Assembly: GCF_000305935.1 (NCBI RefSeq)
Contig: NC_018870.1
Location: 1,482,001-1,546,000, forward strand
Origin: Thermacetogenium phaeum DSM 12270
Lineage (GTDB): Bacteria > Bacillota > DSM-12270 > Thermacetogeniales > Thermacetogeniaceae
DNA length: 64,000 nucleotides
Direction: 5' to 3'
The position numbers were made by a program, and so were the translations under genes. Below the pieces are notes generated by a model that did not search any database, had not been told where the DNA came from, and saw nothing but the letters and a program-made list of their open reading frames with translations. This document shows, one piece after another, positions 42,537 to 53,601 of this stretch (the stretch's first letter is position 1; the number at the start of each line of letters is the position of its first letter).

Positions 42537-43550
42537 TCAACTGCACAGGTAACGGTAAGCAGCTCCAGCAGCGGCTTTCGCATGGCCAATTGTCTGAGGT
42601 ATGTCTTTCGGCCCCTCACAGACACCGGCAAGGAAAACACCTTCAGGCCCTGCGGTCATAAAGCCGTACGAATCTAAGTCTACGTTCAACTGCTCCGCCA
42701 ACTCCCTGCTCTCCTTCGTCGGGGTTATAGCGAGGGAAAGGACGATCAAATCGTACTTCTCTTCGCACTGCTTGCCGCCCTGAGATTCCGCATAGCGCAG
42801 TGTCAGCCGGTCGTAGGGGAACCCGTAAATTTTTGAGGGAATACCCCGAACCAGTCTAACCTTGTCTGTCTCCTGCAGAGTTTCTTTAAAAGCGCTGAAC
42901 CCTTTGCCAAAAGTCTGGAAGTCCATGTAAAATATATCAATTTCAGACTCAGGCAGTTCATGACGAATCACTTTAGCAAGCTTAGCGGCGTACATACAGC
43001 ATACTCTTGAGCAATACCCGTTGCCGATGGAAAGATCCCGACTTCCCACACACTGAACAAACCCTATCCTTTTAATTCCTGCTCCGTAGGCAGCAGTAAT
43101 GCTTCCCTTCTCCTTGATGGCTTTCTCCAGTTCCAGTCCAGTGACTACATTTTTTTCAAGACCATAAGCAAATTCACTTCTTTTGCTAAGATCGTAAGGA
43201 TCAAAACCTGTTGCCAGGATTACAGCACCTACTTCCAAATTCACGGTGGCATCACTGCTGATGATAGTCGCCTGAAAACCCCTTCCGTTCTTGCCGATCT
43301 TTGTTATACGAGCATCTGTGTAGACTTGAATACTGGGCTCCTTCAACACATCGTCCCTCTGTTGTAGAACCAGGCATGCAGCACAGCGATTGCATTCATC
43401 CGTTGCCTTGCAGCAATATGTAGCAGCCCTGCCGCCGATCTCCTTTTCCTTTTCAATTAGAATTACCTCAATCCCGCGCTCGGCCATTTCCAGAGCGCTG
43501 GTCATTCCTGCGGTACCACCACCGATAACAAGCACCCTTTTCTTTTCCAA
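42537..43550 (-). CDS. Short HdrA-like FAD oxidoreductase (337 aa)
   Basis: An N-terminal dinucleotide fold (VLVIGGGTAGMTSALEMAERG) with EKEKEIGGRAATYCC is typical of HdrA. A Cys-rich loop follows (CCKATDECNRCAACLV). The sequence IGFVQCVGSRD and CSRVCCMYAAKLA matches the HdrA region that binds an [4Fe-4S] cluster. The ferredoxin domains of full HdrA are missing. TTG 43550 is preferred (GAGGGGTG upstream). It is the last gene of the operon after metF, so I infer a role in delivering electrons for methylene-THF reduction. Confidence 0.8.
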   Translation of the reverse strand: MEKKRVLVIGGGTAGMTSALEMAERGIEVILIEKEKEIGGRAATYCCKATDECNRCAACLVLQQRDDVLKEPSIQVYTDARITKIGKNGRGFQATIISSDATVNLEVGAVILATGFDPYDLSKRSEFAYGLEKNVVTGLELEKAIKEKGSITAAYGAGIKRIGFVQCVGSRDLSIGNGYCSRVCCMYAAKLAKVIRHELPESEIDIFYMDFQTFGKGFSAFKETLQETDKVRLVRGIPSKIYGFPYDRLTLRYAESQGGKQCEEKYDLIVLSLAITPTKESRELAEQLNVDLDSYGFMTAGPEGVFLAGVCEGPKDIPQTIGHAKAAAGAAYRYLCS

Positions 43551-43576
43551 ATTGCACCCCTCCCGTTGCCGCACTG

Positions 43577-44518
43577 TTAAAAGGTCGGCCTGGGAGCGAG
43601 ACCGGCTTTTTTAACAATTGTAGGCACAATTGACTCCCAAGCAACGGCCATAATGTGGACACCTGCTACGCCTTCGATTTGCTGGCACCTCTTGATATAT
43701 TCGACAGATATTTCAACCGCTTCTGCCTTAGGGTCTTCCGCCTTTTCCAGTCGCTGGCAGAATTCCTCAGAGACCAGCATTCCGGGAACCCCTGTCTGCA
43801 TGTAGCGCGCCATCCTGGGTGATTTTACCGGCATGATTCCGGCGCAGATATAGGCACGCTTATGCAGGCCGCGCTCGCGCACCTTCTCCATAAAGAGCTC
43901 AAATCTCTCCATATCCAGGATGCACTGCGTCTGCACAAAGTCGGCCCCAGCTTCGATCTTCTTTTCCAGGCGAATAGCCCGGAACTCAAAGGGATCTCCG
44001 AAGGGGTTTTCGGCACAGCCGATGAAGAACTTAGGTGGAACTTTACATTCCGCCCCGCACTCAAAGCATCCGTCGTCACGCAGCCTCTTCAACATATGGA
44101 TCAGCTGAACAGAATCAACATCGAAGACGCCTTTGCATCCGGGGTGGTTACCGAAAGCCTGGTGATCACCGGTAAGGCAGAGGACATTGCGAACGCCTAA
44201 AGCATAAGCCCCCAGCAAATCGCTCTGCATGGCCAGACGGTTGCGGTCTCTGCAGACCATCTGCAGATTGGGTTCTAAACCTAACTGAATCAAATGCACA
44301 GAAGCCGCCCAACTGGAAAGCCGCACAACGGCTGTTTGGTTGTCGGTGAAGTTGATGGAGTCGACAAGGCCCCGCATTTCCTCAGCGTGTTTATCGATCA
44401 CATCAAAGCTTGCATAGGTTGGAGGACCAATTTCTCCGGTACAGGCAAACTGACCCGAAACCAATACCTTTTCCAGGTTGCTGCCAGCTTTCAGCTTTTC
44501 AGGATTAATCTCTTTCAA
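43577..44518 (-). CDS. metF: Methylenetetrahydrofolate reductase MetF
   Basis: It reduces 5,10-methylene-THF to 5-methyl-THF in the methyl branch. Family features: FACTGEIGPPTYA, LSSWAASVHLIQLGLEPNLQMVCRDRNR, NVLCLTGDHQAF, GADFVQTQCILDMERF and AGIMPVKSPRMARYM. The TTG start at 44518 has AAGGAGG upstream. It overlaps metV by 14 bp. In acetogens MetF works in complex with the zinc/Fe-S protein MetV and, in the Moorella type, with Hdr-like subunits. Confidence 0.92.
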   Translation of the reverse strand: MKEINPEKLKAGSNLEKVLVSGQFACTGEIGPPTYASFDVIDKHAEEMRGLVDSINFTDNQTAVVRLSSWAASVHLIQLGLEPNLQMVCRDRNRLAMQSDLLGAYALGVRNVLCLTGDHQAFGNHPGCKGVFDVDSVQLIHMLKRLRDDGCFECGAECKVPPKFFIGCAENPFGDPFEFRAIRLEKKIEAGADFVQTQCILDMERFELFMEKVRERGLHKRAYICAGIMPVKSPRMARYMQTGVPGMLVSEEFCQRLEKAEDPKAEAVEISVEYIKRCQQIEGVAGVHIMAVAWESIVPTIVKKAGLAPRPTF

Positions 44519-45176
44519 GGGTCAATTCCTCCTTCACCAGTTTTCTCGGGCCCTTATCTCGGTGCCAGTTCTTGGCCGGGATAAATTCCGCCATCTTATC
44601 CAGCTGGCCAAGTGCTTTGAGCCGTTCGTAGATTAAGTGCCAGCCGCAGTCCACATCTTTAGATACTTCGCATTTACCGTACTGGGATCCTCCGCAGGGA
44701 CCGTTTAATAGGTGTTTGGAGCAGCGTGCTATCGGGCAGATGCCACCTGTTTTGTCAAGAACGCACTCGCCGCACGCCATACAGAACTCTTCCCATTTTC
44801 CTATATCGCGGTTGGCCCCCAGGAATTGGGTGTTTACACCCGGATAAACCGGAATGGGCTCGTAAATTTCGGCAAGGTACTGAATTCCGATTCCACAGGC
44901 GAGCGAAACGATCGCTTCCACTTCCCTGGCATTGTCCTGGAATTTCAGCAAATACTCCTTGTCACACTGGCGCTCTACAGTCTGTTCGAGCACCTCGATT
45001 TCGTTGCCTTCTTTGCTGCGGGCCATCCTAATCTGGGAGGCAAGCAAACCGACCTCTTTTTCCCCACCGGCCAGGCAAACAGTAACACAGCCATAGCAAC
45101 CGGCTATTAAAATCTTTTTATAAGGTGCGATCATTTGGAGTATCTCTTCAACAGGTTTATTCTCAACAACGATCAT
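44505..45176 (-). CDS. metV: MetV, Fe-S/zinc partner of methylene-THF reductase
   Basis: The N-terminal domain carries IAGCYGCVTVCLAGG and a second ligand at SLACGIG. The C-terminal half has the Cys-rich MetV signature (EEFCMACGECVLDKTGGICPIARCSK, then NGPCGGSQYGKCEV). Its role is to pass electrons to the flavin of MetF. It overlaps the HdrA-MvhD fusion gene by 4 bp (ATGA) and metF by 14 bp, so the three products are likely made in fixed ratio and form a complex. Confidence 0.9.
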   Translation of the reverse strand: MIVVENKPVEEILQMIAPYKKILIAGCYGCVTVCLAGGEKEVGLLASQIRMARSKEGNEIEVLEQTVERQCDKEYLLKFQDNAREVEAIVSLACGIGIQYLAEIYEPIPVYPGVNTQFLGANRDIGKWEEFCMACGECVLDKTGGICPIARCSKHLLNGPCGGSQYGKCEVSKDVDCGWHLIYERLKALGQLDKMAEFIPAKNWHRDKGPRKLVKEELTLERD

Positions 45177-47143
45177 TTTATCACCTTCCCCGGATTTGTT
45201 CCTAACTGGTGAATACGAGCAGCCATCGAGCGTACAATATCATTAAACTGATTGCCCTGGTTGGCGGCGATATGTACGATCTCGACGCGATCCCCCTCTA
45301 AACCGATCTCCTCTAACCTCCTGCGCACCTGCTCTTTGCGCTTTTCAGCCCTTTCATTGCCCCACACATATTTGCAGTTTCCTTTATGGCAGACGAGCAA
45401 CAATACTCCATCTGCGCCTCGCTCCAGCGCCTTAAGCAGGTAAAGGGCGTCGATTTTACCGGAACAGGGTACCGGCACTATCTGAAGATTCTCTTGGATA
45501 CCCGGCTCGAGTTCCTTCGCAAACTCAGCCGCCAGTGCGCCGGAGTTCTCGCAGGCATAGGCAACCAATTTAGGAGGACGGGAAACCTTAACAAGTATCT
45601 CCTGGTCAGAATAGAAGGGCAACTGAATAGCCTTTCCCGGGCATTCCCCAGCACAAGTTCCGCAGCGACGGCAAGCCAGTGGGTTCATTCTCGCTGCCGA
45701 ATGATACATATTGTTGAGTGACTGATCATGAATTATTTCAATAGCATGATGAGGGCAACTCCGGTAGCAGGTAAGGCATACAGCGCACTTCTCTGCTGTA
45801 ACGCGCGGTTGCAGAGCAGGCACTCTGACCTTACCGCCGGCAAACTTGCCCACTTCAGCCTTTACAGCTGCGATCTCTTTATCCAGATCAACCCCGTGAA
45901 TGGGGCCATGGCAGCTACCGACGAAGAAGATACCCTCTCGGTTTGATTTAATAGGCAGAAAATGAACATTATCCTCCTGGAAAAACCCGCCCGGCCCCAG
46001 CCTTAGATCCAGAGCCGCAGCGAGTTCCGCGGTCCCCTGTGCCGGCAGATAATCCTCGGCCAATACGAGATAATCCGTTACCAGCTTGACTCGCTTGGCG
46101 AGAAAAGGTTCTTTGTAGCGAACTGTTGCCGCAACGACAGTAGTAAGAATTTGCAAATCCTCGCTATACTTTAAAAAATTCACACCTCGGGCGCGTGCTC
46201 GCTCATAATCCTGTTCCAACCGATCGGCAGACACCTTCATATCTTCGTAGAGAACATTAACCTCTTCAGCCCCCCGTTCTTTTAGCGCAATTGCTTTCGA
46301 TAGAACCGCAGCGCAGGAAAGAAGTGAATCCTTATCGGCTTTACCTAAAACAAAGGTGATCTTCTGACCGGCATAATCCCCTTCTCCTTTCAGAAACTGA
46401 GACAGCGTCAAGATTCGATCTCCCGGTTCTACACCATCGTACTTACTCTTATCGTAAACCGGTTGAGCCTCGAGAGCGATCACGATCGACCCGAAACTTT
46501 GTTTTGTGTACTTGCCATTGTCCAAAAAACGGACCAAAAAGTTGCCCGGAAATCCGTCAAGCCCGATGACTTTGACCCCTGTTTTGACGGTTATGTTTTT
46601 TCTTCCCTGGACCTGAGCTATTCCCTCATGAGTTCCCTCATTGTCGATCACCGTAACAGGCTGACCTTCGGCAATCGCCAGCGCAGCAGCAGCCCCTTCC
46701 CGGCCGGCACCGATCACCAAAACATTGGGTAGAACATCGATCTCCTCAAGATAAATTTCACTGCGGGCATGGAGCTGTGAGAGAACTTCGTTGATGGTTG
46801 CTATCGCCCCCTCGGTGCTATCCCTTCCGGGAACTGTCAGCTCAACAAACTCTACTTCATAACGGCTGATCCCTTTTACCTCAGCTAGCTGTAAGAACTG
46901 CCGTTTGACAGTGGAATCTGTACAGCCGGCAATTAGTAGACGATTGAGGGAATACTTATCAATCTCTTTGTCCATCTTTTCCTGCTCCAGCTTTCCGCAA
47001 AGAACACTGGCCACCCGAATATACTCAAAATCGGCTTCACTCTGAATAACTGTTTTAACTTTGTTCAGATCGATGGAATCTTTCAATTTACCATCACAGT
47101 CACAGAGGTAGATACCCAGTCTGATATTCTTCTTTTCGCTCAT
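45173..47143 (-). CDS. HdrA-MvhD fusion flavoprotein (656 aa)
   Basis: The N-terminal region starts GIYLCDCDGKLKDSIDL, as in HdrA. A Rossmann FAD domain follows (VLVIGAGREGAAAALAIAEGQ), then two [4Fe-4S] ferredoxin motifs (CAVCLTCYRSCPHHAIE, CRRCGTCAGECPGKAI). The last about 130 residues are MvhD-like (YACENSG, IVPVPCSGKIDALYLLKAL, LLVCHKGNCKYVWGN) with a [2Fe-2S] site. HdrA subunits carry the FAD used for electron bifurcation. ATG 47143 follows AGGGGGAAA. It lies after acsE and before metV, but no hdrB or hdrC genes are present. Confidence 0.88.
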   Translation of the reverse strand: MSEKKNIRLGIYLCDCDGKLKDSIDLNKVKTVIQSEADFEYIRVASVLCGKLEQEKMDKEIDKYSLNRLLIAGCTDSTVKRQFLQLAEVKGISRYEVEFVELTVPGRDSTEGAIATINEVLSQLHARSEIYLEEIDVLPNVLVIGAGREGAAAALAIAEGQPVTVIDNEGTHEGIAQVQGRKNITVKTGVKVIGLDGFPGNFLVRFLDNGKYTKQSFGSIVIALEAQPVYDKSKYDGVEPGDRILTLSQFLKGEGDYAGQKITFVLGKADKDSLLSCAAVLSKAIALKERGAEEVNVLYEDMKVSADRLEQDYERARARGVNFLKYSEDLQILTTVVAATVRYKEPFLAKRVKLVTDYLVLAEDYLPAQGTAELAAALDLRLGPGGFFQEDNVHFLPIKSNREGIFFVGSCHGPIHGVDLDKEIAAVKAEVGKFAGGKVRVPALQPRVTAEKCAVCLTCYRSCPHHAIEIIHDQSLNNMYHSAARMNPLACRRCGTCAGECPGKAIQLPFYSDQEILVKVSRPPKLVAYACENSGALAAEFAKELEPGIQENLQIVPVPCSGKIDALYLLKALERGADGVLLLVCHKGNCKYVWGNERAEKRKEQVRRRLEEIGLEGDRVEIVHIAANQGNQFNDIVRSMAARIHQLGTNPGKVIK

Positions 47144-47208
47144 TGAGTTTCCCCCTATTGAAAAACGAACTTTTCTCACACCCCACTTACAGATAACCAA
47201 ATGTTTTT

Positions 47209-47240
47209 AGTGAGGTCCTGCTTAACGGCAGGACCTCACT
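47209..47240 (-). other. Intergenic 13-bp hairpin between acsE and the hdrA-mvhD gene
   Basis: AGTGAGGTCCTGC and its exact complement flank a 6-base loop. No T tract follows on either strand, so it is not a standard terminator. It might stop 3' exonucleases or mark an RNA-processing site that sets the ratio of acs to hdr-met products. Confidence 0.6.
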
Positions 47241-47252
47241 ATCTGCTGATGT

Positions 47253-49075
<1,823 letters not shown>

Positions 49076-49095
49076 AATTTTCTCTCCTTTCTTTA

Positions 49096-49839
49096 CTAAA
49101 GTGATAGTTTACCGAACATCTCCCGCGTTGCCTGAACTGCAGGGCAGCTAGCCGGGAGATCCATCATCGGTTTCCCCTCCAGATCGAACTCCACCACCAT
49201 TGGATCATTGGGCACAATCCCTAACAAATTGAGCGCGGTAGCATCAATCTCACTCTGGAGGGGCTCCGGGTCGGATATTTTCGTGATAATAAGGTACGCT
49301 TCTCCTATTTTAATATTTAACGATTTTGCCAGTTCATAGATCCTGCCCGCCGTACGCACACCTTTCGCCGTGGCATCTGAAACGACAAACATAATATCGA
49401 CATCTTGAATGGTCTGCCGGCTGATGTGCTCCATGCCGGCCTCGTTATCGATCACCATGTAGTCATAATTCTTGTCCAACACGGCAAGGTGTCGCTTGAG
49501 CAGGTCGGTCGGAAAACAGTAACATCCTGGCCCTTGCGGTCCTCCCATTACCAGCAGATCAACATCTTTAGTTTCAACAAGGGCTTGGTGAAGCTTTAAC
49601 TGCAGGTACGTTTCTTTGGTCATGCCGGTCGGGACGTTGTTCTTCTTAATGTCCGCTAAAATTGTTGAGATTGTATTGGGAACCTCGAACCCCAGCGCCT
49701 CATTAAGATTGGAATTAGGGTCAGCATCAACTGCCAGTATTGAACCCTTCTTCTGCTCTATCAAATATCTTATCAGGAGTGAAGCGATTGTGGTTTTACC
49801 TGTTCCTCCCTTTCCGGCCATTGCTAAATGCTTTGCCAT
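49096..49839 (-). CDS. acsF: CooC/AcsF-type nickel-insertion ATPase (247 aa)
   Basis: A deviant Walker A motif (GKGGTGKTTIAS) and DADPNSNLNEALG mark the MinD-type CooC family; the pair CYC in GPGCYCFPTDLL is the metal-binding motif shared by its dimer. The location between acsC and acsD matches AcsF, which matures acetyl-CoA synthase. ATG 49839 follows AAGGTGGG at a good distance; the in-frame ATG at 49851 is less likely. A second CooC heads the same operon. Confidence 0.88.
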   Translation of the reverse strand: MAKHLAMAGKGGTGKTTIASLLIRYLIEQKKGSILAVDADPNSNLNEALGFEVPNTISTILADIKKNNVPTGMTKETYLQLKLHQALVETKDVDLLVMGGPQGPGCYCFPTDLLKRHLAVLDKNYDYMVIDNEAGMEHISRQTIQDVDIMFVVSDATAKGVRTAGRIYELAKSLNIKIGEAYLIITKISDPEPLQSEIDATALNLLGIVPNDPMVVEFDLEGKPMMDLPASCPAVQATREMFGKLSL

Positions 49840-49924
49840 GTTCAAGCCCACCTTTCTCTTTCTTTTTCGCCCATCTATTGTTACAGCTCAGCAAGCGGGT
49901 TCCCCGGGCCAACCGTCTAATCTA

Positions 49925-51256
49925 TTAAGCACCTAATTTCAGTTTTGCAAAGGTCCCGATTCCATTGGCCTCGCGCGGTCCGACAATGACCTCCCACCCG
50001 GAGAGCTCTTCGATCTTGCCCTTGATCGCTGCGACGCCACCCGGGATTATGAGCTTCTTGTGGCTTACCTTCTGGTTGAGGTCAGAATCCTTCAGCCAGG
50101 GACCGATGTTTTCGCCGATGAACTTGCCACCCGCCCAAGCAGTAAGCACTGATAATCCCTCTGTGTCGAAGGCAATCAGGTAGCTCGGAAGCTTGGTCGC
50201 CTCAATTTCGGTCTGCACCGTGTAGAAGGTCAACGAGAAGTTGGTCGTAATGTAGACAGGAGAATCCGGCGTTACATCGCCGATGGCATAAACACCGGGC
50301 TGCACCGCGATCGGCTTCTGCGGATCGGTGTAAATATTGTCTCTCCAGCTGAATAGCGTCAACAGGCTGGCAAGTTCGGTTGTCTTCATAACGACGACAC
50401 TGGCATACTTAGAGACATAGACCTGCGCCTGTAGGGCCTCCAGGTACGGATCCTCTTCTGTGGTGAAGGCAATCGTTGGGTAACCGAATGGCCGGAAGCG
50501 TTTTTTGATGGCCTGCCGCCGGATCTGGGTAAGGTCGGCCAGCACCTTGGATGTTTCACGCTCGCCGCTATCCAGGATCAGCTCCTTGTAACCGAGCCCT
50601 ACGATTTTCCCTACCAGATCTGCCAGATCGCTCAGGTCCTTGCCCTTAACAACCAGGGGAGCATTGATCTTCTTAGCGATTTCAACCATCTTTTCGTAGT
50701 TGTCGCCGTTGGCAGCATAAAGAATCGGTTTCCGCTCCGCTACACCGGCTGCCGCCGCCTCTATCGCTGCCGGATCCTCGCTGACCAACAGTAGCACCTT
50801 GCCGGTCTTGGCAGCAGCCGCAGCCACGGCATTCTTGAAGGTATCAGCATTACCGGAGGCGTTAACTATGGCTACACCGTCAATCTCATACCTCTGTCCG
50901 ACACGCTCGAAGACAATCCCGTTAATCTCCTCAACTTTCGCCTCAACATTGCTGTCATCAGCCACCTCGATGAAGATACCCGTCGGGTGATAGAAGGTTT
51001 TGTCATGACGGAAGATGACCTGCTCATCACCCATCTCGAGCACCTTGTCCCCTGACCCCGCTTTTACGAGTTTAATCGGCGGAGCTGTTGCCGACTCCAG
51101 GGCTTCTTTGGCCTCATCGGAGACATAAGGGCACTGATCCAGCGTAGCCTTCCCCGCTGCCAGAGCCATGGCGAAAGCCATGCACGTCGGTACGCCACAC
51201 TCTTTACAGTTTGTCTTTGGAAGCAGCTTGAAGATAGCTAGTCCTGTTAAACCCAT
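49925..51256 (-). CDS. acsC: Corrinoid/iron-sulfur protein large subunit AcsC
   Basis: The N-terminal [4Fe-4S] domain reads KTNCKECGVPTCMAFAMALA with a fourth Cys in LDQCPYVS. The TIM barrel and C-terminal cobamide-binding domain follow (GKFIGENIGPWLKDSDLN, KLIIPGGVAAIKGKIEELSG). AcsC binds the corrinoid whose cobalt accepts the methyl group from AcsE. The length of 443 residues is typical. It is separated from acsB by about 100 bp that hold a strong hairpin. Confidence 0.95.
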   Translation of the reverse strand: MGLTGLAIFKLLPKTNCKECGVPTCMAFAMALAAGKATLDQCPYVSDEAKEALESATAPPIKLVKAGSGDKVLEMGDEQVIFRHDKTFYHPTGIFIEVADDSNVEAKVEEINGIVFERVGQRYEIDGVAIVNASGNADTFKNAVAAAAAKTGKVLLLVSEDPAAIEAAAAGVAERKPILYAANGDNYEKMVEIAKKINAPLVVKGKDLSDLADLVGKIVGLGYKELILDSGERETSKVLADLTQIRRQAIKKRFRPFGYPTIAFTTEEDPYLEALQAQVYVSKYASVVVMKTTELASLLTLFSWRDNIYTDPQKPIAVQPGVYAIGDVTPDSPVYITTNFSLTFYTVQTEIEATKLPSYLIAFDTEGLSVLTAWAGGKFIGENIGPWLKDSDLNQKVSHKKLIIPGGVAAIKGKIEELSGWEVIVGPREANGIGTFAKLKLGA

Positions 51257-51303
51257 TTGTCACTTCTCCTTTCTTTACTTTATTCTTTTTTTAAAGAACC
51301 ATC

Positions 51304-51335
51304 CCAGGGTCACCGGGAGGAACCGGTGACCCTGG
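51304..51335 (-). other. Intergenic 13-bp hairpin between acsB and acsC
   Basis: CCAGGGTCACCGG and its complement flank a 6-base loop; an outer pairing AAGAACC/GGTTCTT can extend it. The T-rich tail after it on the minus strand is short (GGTTCTTT), so complete termination is unlikely. It may lower or stabilise transcripts of acsC relative to acsB. Confidence 0.6.
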
Positions 51336-51354
51336 TACTGGGTTCTTCTCAGCG

Positions 51355-53574
51355 TTACATCAGCGGATCCATCTTAAGTGCAGGATGCCCCTTCTCCTCA
51401 AGGTAGGGCAGGATCTCATCTGCGGTAACGCCTATTGTTTCATCAGCGATCATATCGGCGAAGTTGTCCCCAAAGCCTTCTTCCTTACCACGTTCATTCA
51501 ACTGATCCCGCAACTGCTCCTTCAACTCTTTGGGCATCCAGACGAGCCTTCCGATTCCACCGTCGGCTGGCAGGAATTTGCGGCTTACGAGGTAGAGGCG
51601 ACCGACTCCAATAAATCCTGGTGTCTGGTTACCACCACCGACCATACCGGCCAGGGTAGAGAAGGTCATACCCACGGGAGTATCCCCTTTATGCTCACGG
51701 GTGGTTACCATGATGCCGTTGCACTCGGGCACTACCGCCAGGATACACTCGCAGCACCCGCAGGTAGTCATCGGGCGGTCCATCATGGTGTACATGCAGA
51801 CCGAAGTCGTCTTCCCTTGGGTTCTGGCTGCTGCCTCTTCGTTAAGGGAAGACCACTCGCCCTTAACAGGATCGATCACATACTCCGACGTAATCGGTAC
51901 GGGCTGGCAGACACCAGTCGGGTCGATCTCATAAGTTGCCTTGGCGTCAAGCCAGCTGACGGCACCGCAGAGACCCGTCCGCTCCGGAGACACAAAACAG
52001 ATATGGGTGGGTGCAAAGGACTGGCAGAGGGTGCAAGTGTAGAAGACGTCTACCGCATCGTCCCGCAGGTTCTTCAGCCTGTCATCACGCTTCTGGTACT
52101 TCTCCCGCGCCTCTTTTAATAGTTTTTCGACTTCTGAAGCATCTGTCATGAACTGCACCTCAAGCCTGTCGACTATTGCAGCATACTCTTTCTTGTAGTA
52201 GGCGTAGAGAATCTTTCCGATATCTTTGAGGGTCACGCCCTTCTCACGTGCCGCTTTGCTGATACGCGCCCAGTTCTGGTCCCTCTGACCCATGTGCCAG
52301 ACGCCTTCACCGTAGTTGAAGTAGTAGTGTACCCTCCGCTCGAGGACCGGCTCGAAGTCCTCCTGGAATTTCCGCCCGTAAACCTTGATCAAAATCCCCA
52401 AAGGATAGGCCTTCCCTTCCTCCATCTGGTCGACATCGGGGCCGATCACCTCGATCTTGCCGTCGGTAACCTCCTCCGCCGGAACCATCTTGACCAGCTC
52501 GCAGGCAGGGGAACGCCCGCCGCCGAACTCGACAAACATATCGGCCTTGCGGATGGCTTCCCCCTCAAAGGCAGGGCCGTGAGCAATCGGAACGTCAATA
52601 TCAATGGCGGTAATCTTTATTCCGCGCACCTCGATGCCTTCCTGCACCATTTCATCGTAATCGGGAACAGAGAAGTACCAATCCGGCCAGATCTCGTCTT
52701 CATCAAGCGGCTGATCGACAAGGCACGGGAAGCCCAGGTAAATGGCAGCGAAGCAGGCGGCAACCTTTACTATATCCCTCTCTCCCAGCGCCATCACGAA
52801 AACGAGAATACGGTCACGCTGATAGTTCCTGTGCATAAACTTGTCGCCGGCTGGGATGCCCGGGAAGATTGAGGAGGCACGAAGAGCATAGTTAACGGCA
52901 TGGATGACCTGGGTGAAGTTACCCAGCGGATACACCGGCCAAGCATCAATATCAAACTTATATCCTTTCTCCAGCAACTGCTCGATGACTTCGTCCACCA
53001 GGAAGATCATGAAGCCCTTTTGCACCAGCTTGTTGACAATCCTGAGGGCATCATCGGAGGTCCGGAAGCGGCCAACGATTACAACTTCGCCCGGGATCGT
53101 CCAGTCTACGTGTTTGATACCCCATTTACGAACATAAGTGTCAGAGAGAAACCCTGTCCACGGTCTGGGGAGAAATTCATGTGCTCCTGTTGCATATCTT
53201 ACTGCCTCGATAATTTCCGCTGCATGGATAACTGCCTCACCCCAGAGAAGTGCATTCTCCAATGTGAGTTCCAACCGCACCTGATCCCTCATTTTATTGA
53301 GAATCGGTACGAATTCGCCTAATGTCCTGATCTCTAACCCGCTCAAAGCTCTGATGGCCGGAATAAAGTATGCTGTTTCTCCGCCATAGCCTACAGGGTG
53401 ATCTTCTCCATAATCCTTGATCGCCTTGTTGAGCAGGATCTCGGCGTAACTGAGGGCAACAATGGTCCCCTCATATGCCTGTCGGAACAGTTTTTTAGGT
53501 TCTTTTCCCGGCTCTATAGAACCTTCGTAGATCTCTTCAAATCTTTCTCTTTCGACGCGCCACGCTGTGGACAT
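51355..53574 (-). CDS. acsB: Acetyl-CoA synthase AcsB (CODH/ACS alpha subunit)
   Basis: AcsB joins CO, a methyl group and CoA to acetyl-CoA at the nickel A-cluster. The [4Fe-4S] ligands are Cys514, Cys517, Cys526 and Cys536 (FYTCTLCQSFAPTHIC, TGLC), and the distal nickel is held by Cys605-Gly-Cys607 in MTTCGCCEC. Spacing agrees with the Moorella enzyme, shifted by 8-10 residues. The length of 739 residues is full. It follows acsA after 27 bp, so the two subunits of the tetramer are co-expressed. Confidence 0.97.
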   Translation of the reverse strand: MSTAWRVERERFEEIYEGSIEPGKEPKKLFRQAYEGTIVALSYAEILLNKAIKDYGEDHPVGYGGETAYFIPAIRALSGLEIRTLGEFVPILNKMRDQVRLELTLENALLWGEAVIHAAEIIEAVRYATGAHEFLPRPWTGFLSDTYVRKWGIKHVDWTIPGEVVIVGRFRTSDDALRIVNKLVQKGFMIFLVDEVIEQLLEKGYKFDIDAWPVYPLGNFTQVIHAVNYALRASSIFPGIPAGDKFMHRNYQRDRILVFVMALGERDIVKVAACFAAIYLGFPCLVDQPLDEDEIWPDWYFSVPDYDEMVQEGIEVRGIKITAIDIDVPIAHGPAFEGEAIRKADMFVEFGGGRSPACELVKMVPAEEVTDGKIEVIGPDVDQMEEGKAYPLGILIKVYGRKFQEDFEPVLERRVHYYFNYGEGVWHMGQRDQNWARISKAAREKGVTLKDIGKILYAYYKKEYAAIVDRLEVQFMTDASEVEKLLKEAREKYQKRDDRLKNLRDDAVDVFYTCTLCQSFAPTHICFVSPERTGLCGAVSWLDAKATYEIDPTGVCQPVPITSEYVIDPVKGEWSSLNEEAAARTQGKTTSVCMYTMMDRPMTTCGCCECILAVVPECNGIMVTTREHKGDTPVGMTFSTLAGMVGGGNQTPGFIGVGRLYLVSRKFLPADGGIGRLVWMPKELKEQLRDQLNERGKEEGFGDNFADMIADETIGVTADEILPYLEEKGHPALKMDPLM

Positions 53575-53601
53575 GCTTTTTCCCCCTTTCCTCTAGGCTC
53601 C

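Noticed and set aside
47209-47240. Rho-independent terminator after acsE
   Set aside because: The stem is strong but is followed by TAAAAACATTTGG on the minus strand and TATCTGCTG on the plus strand, with no T tract.
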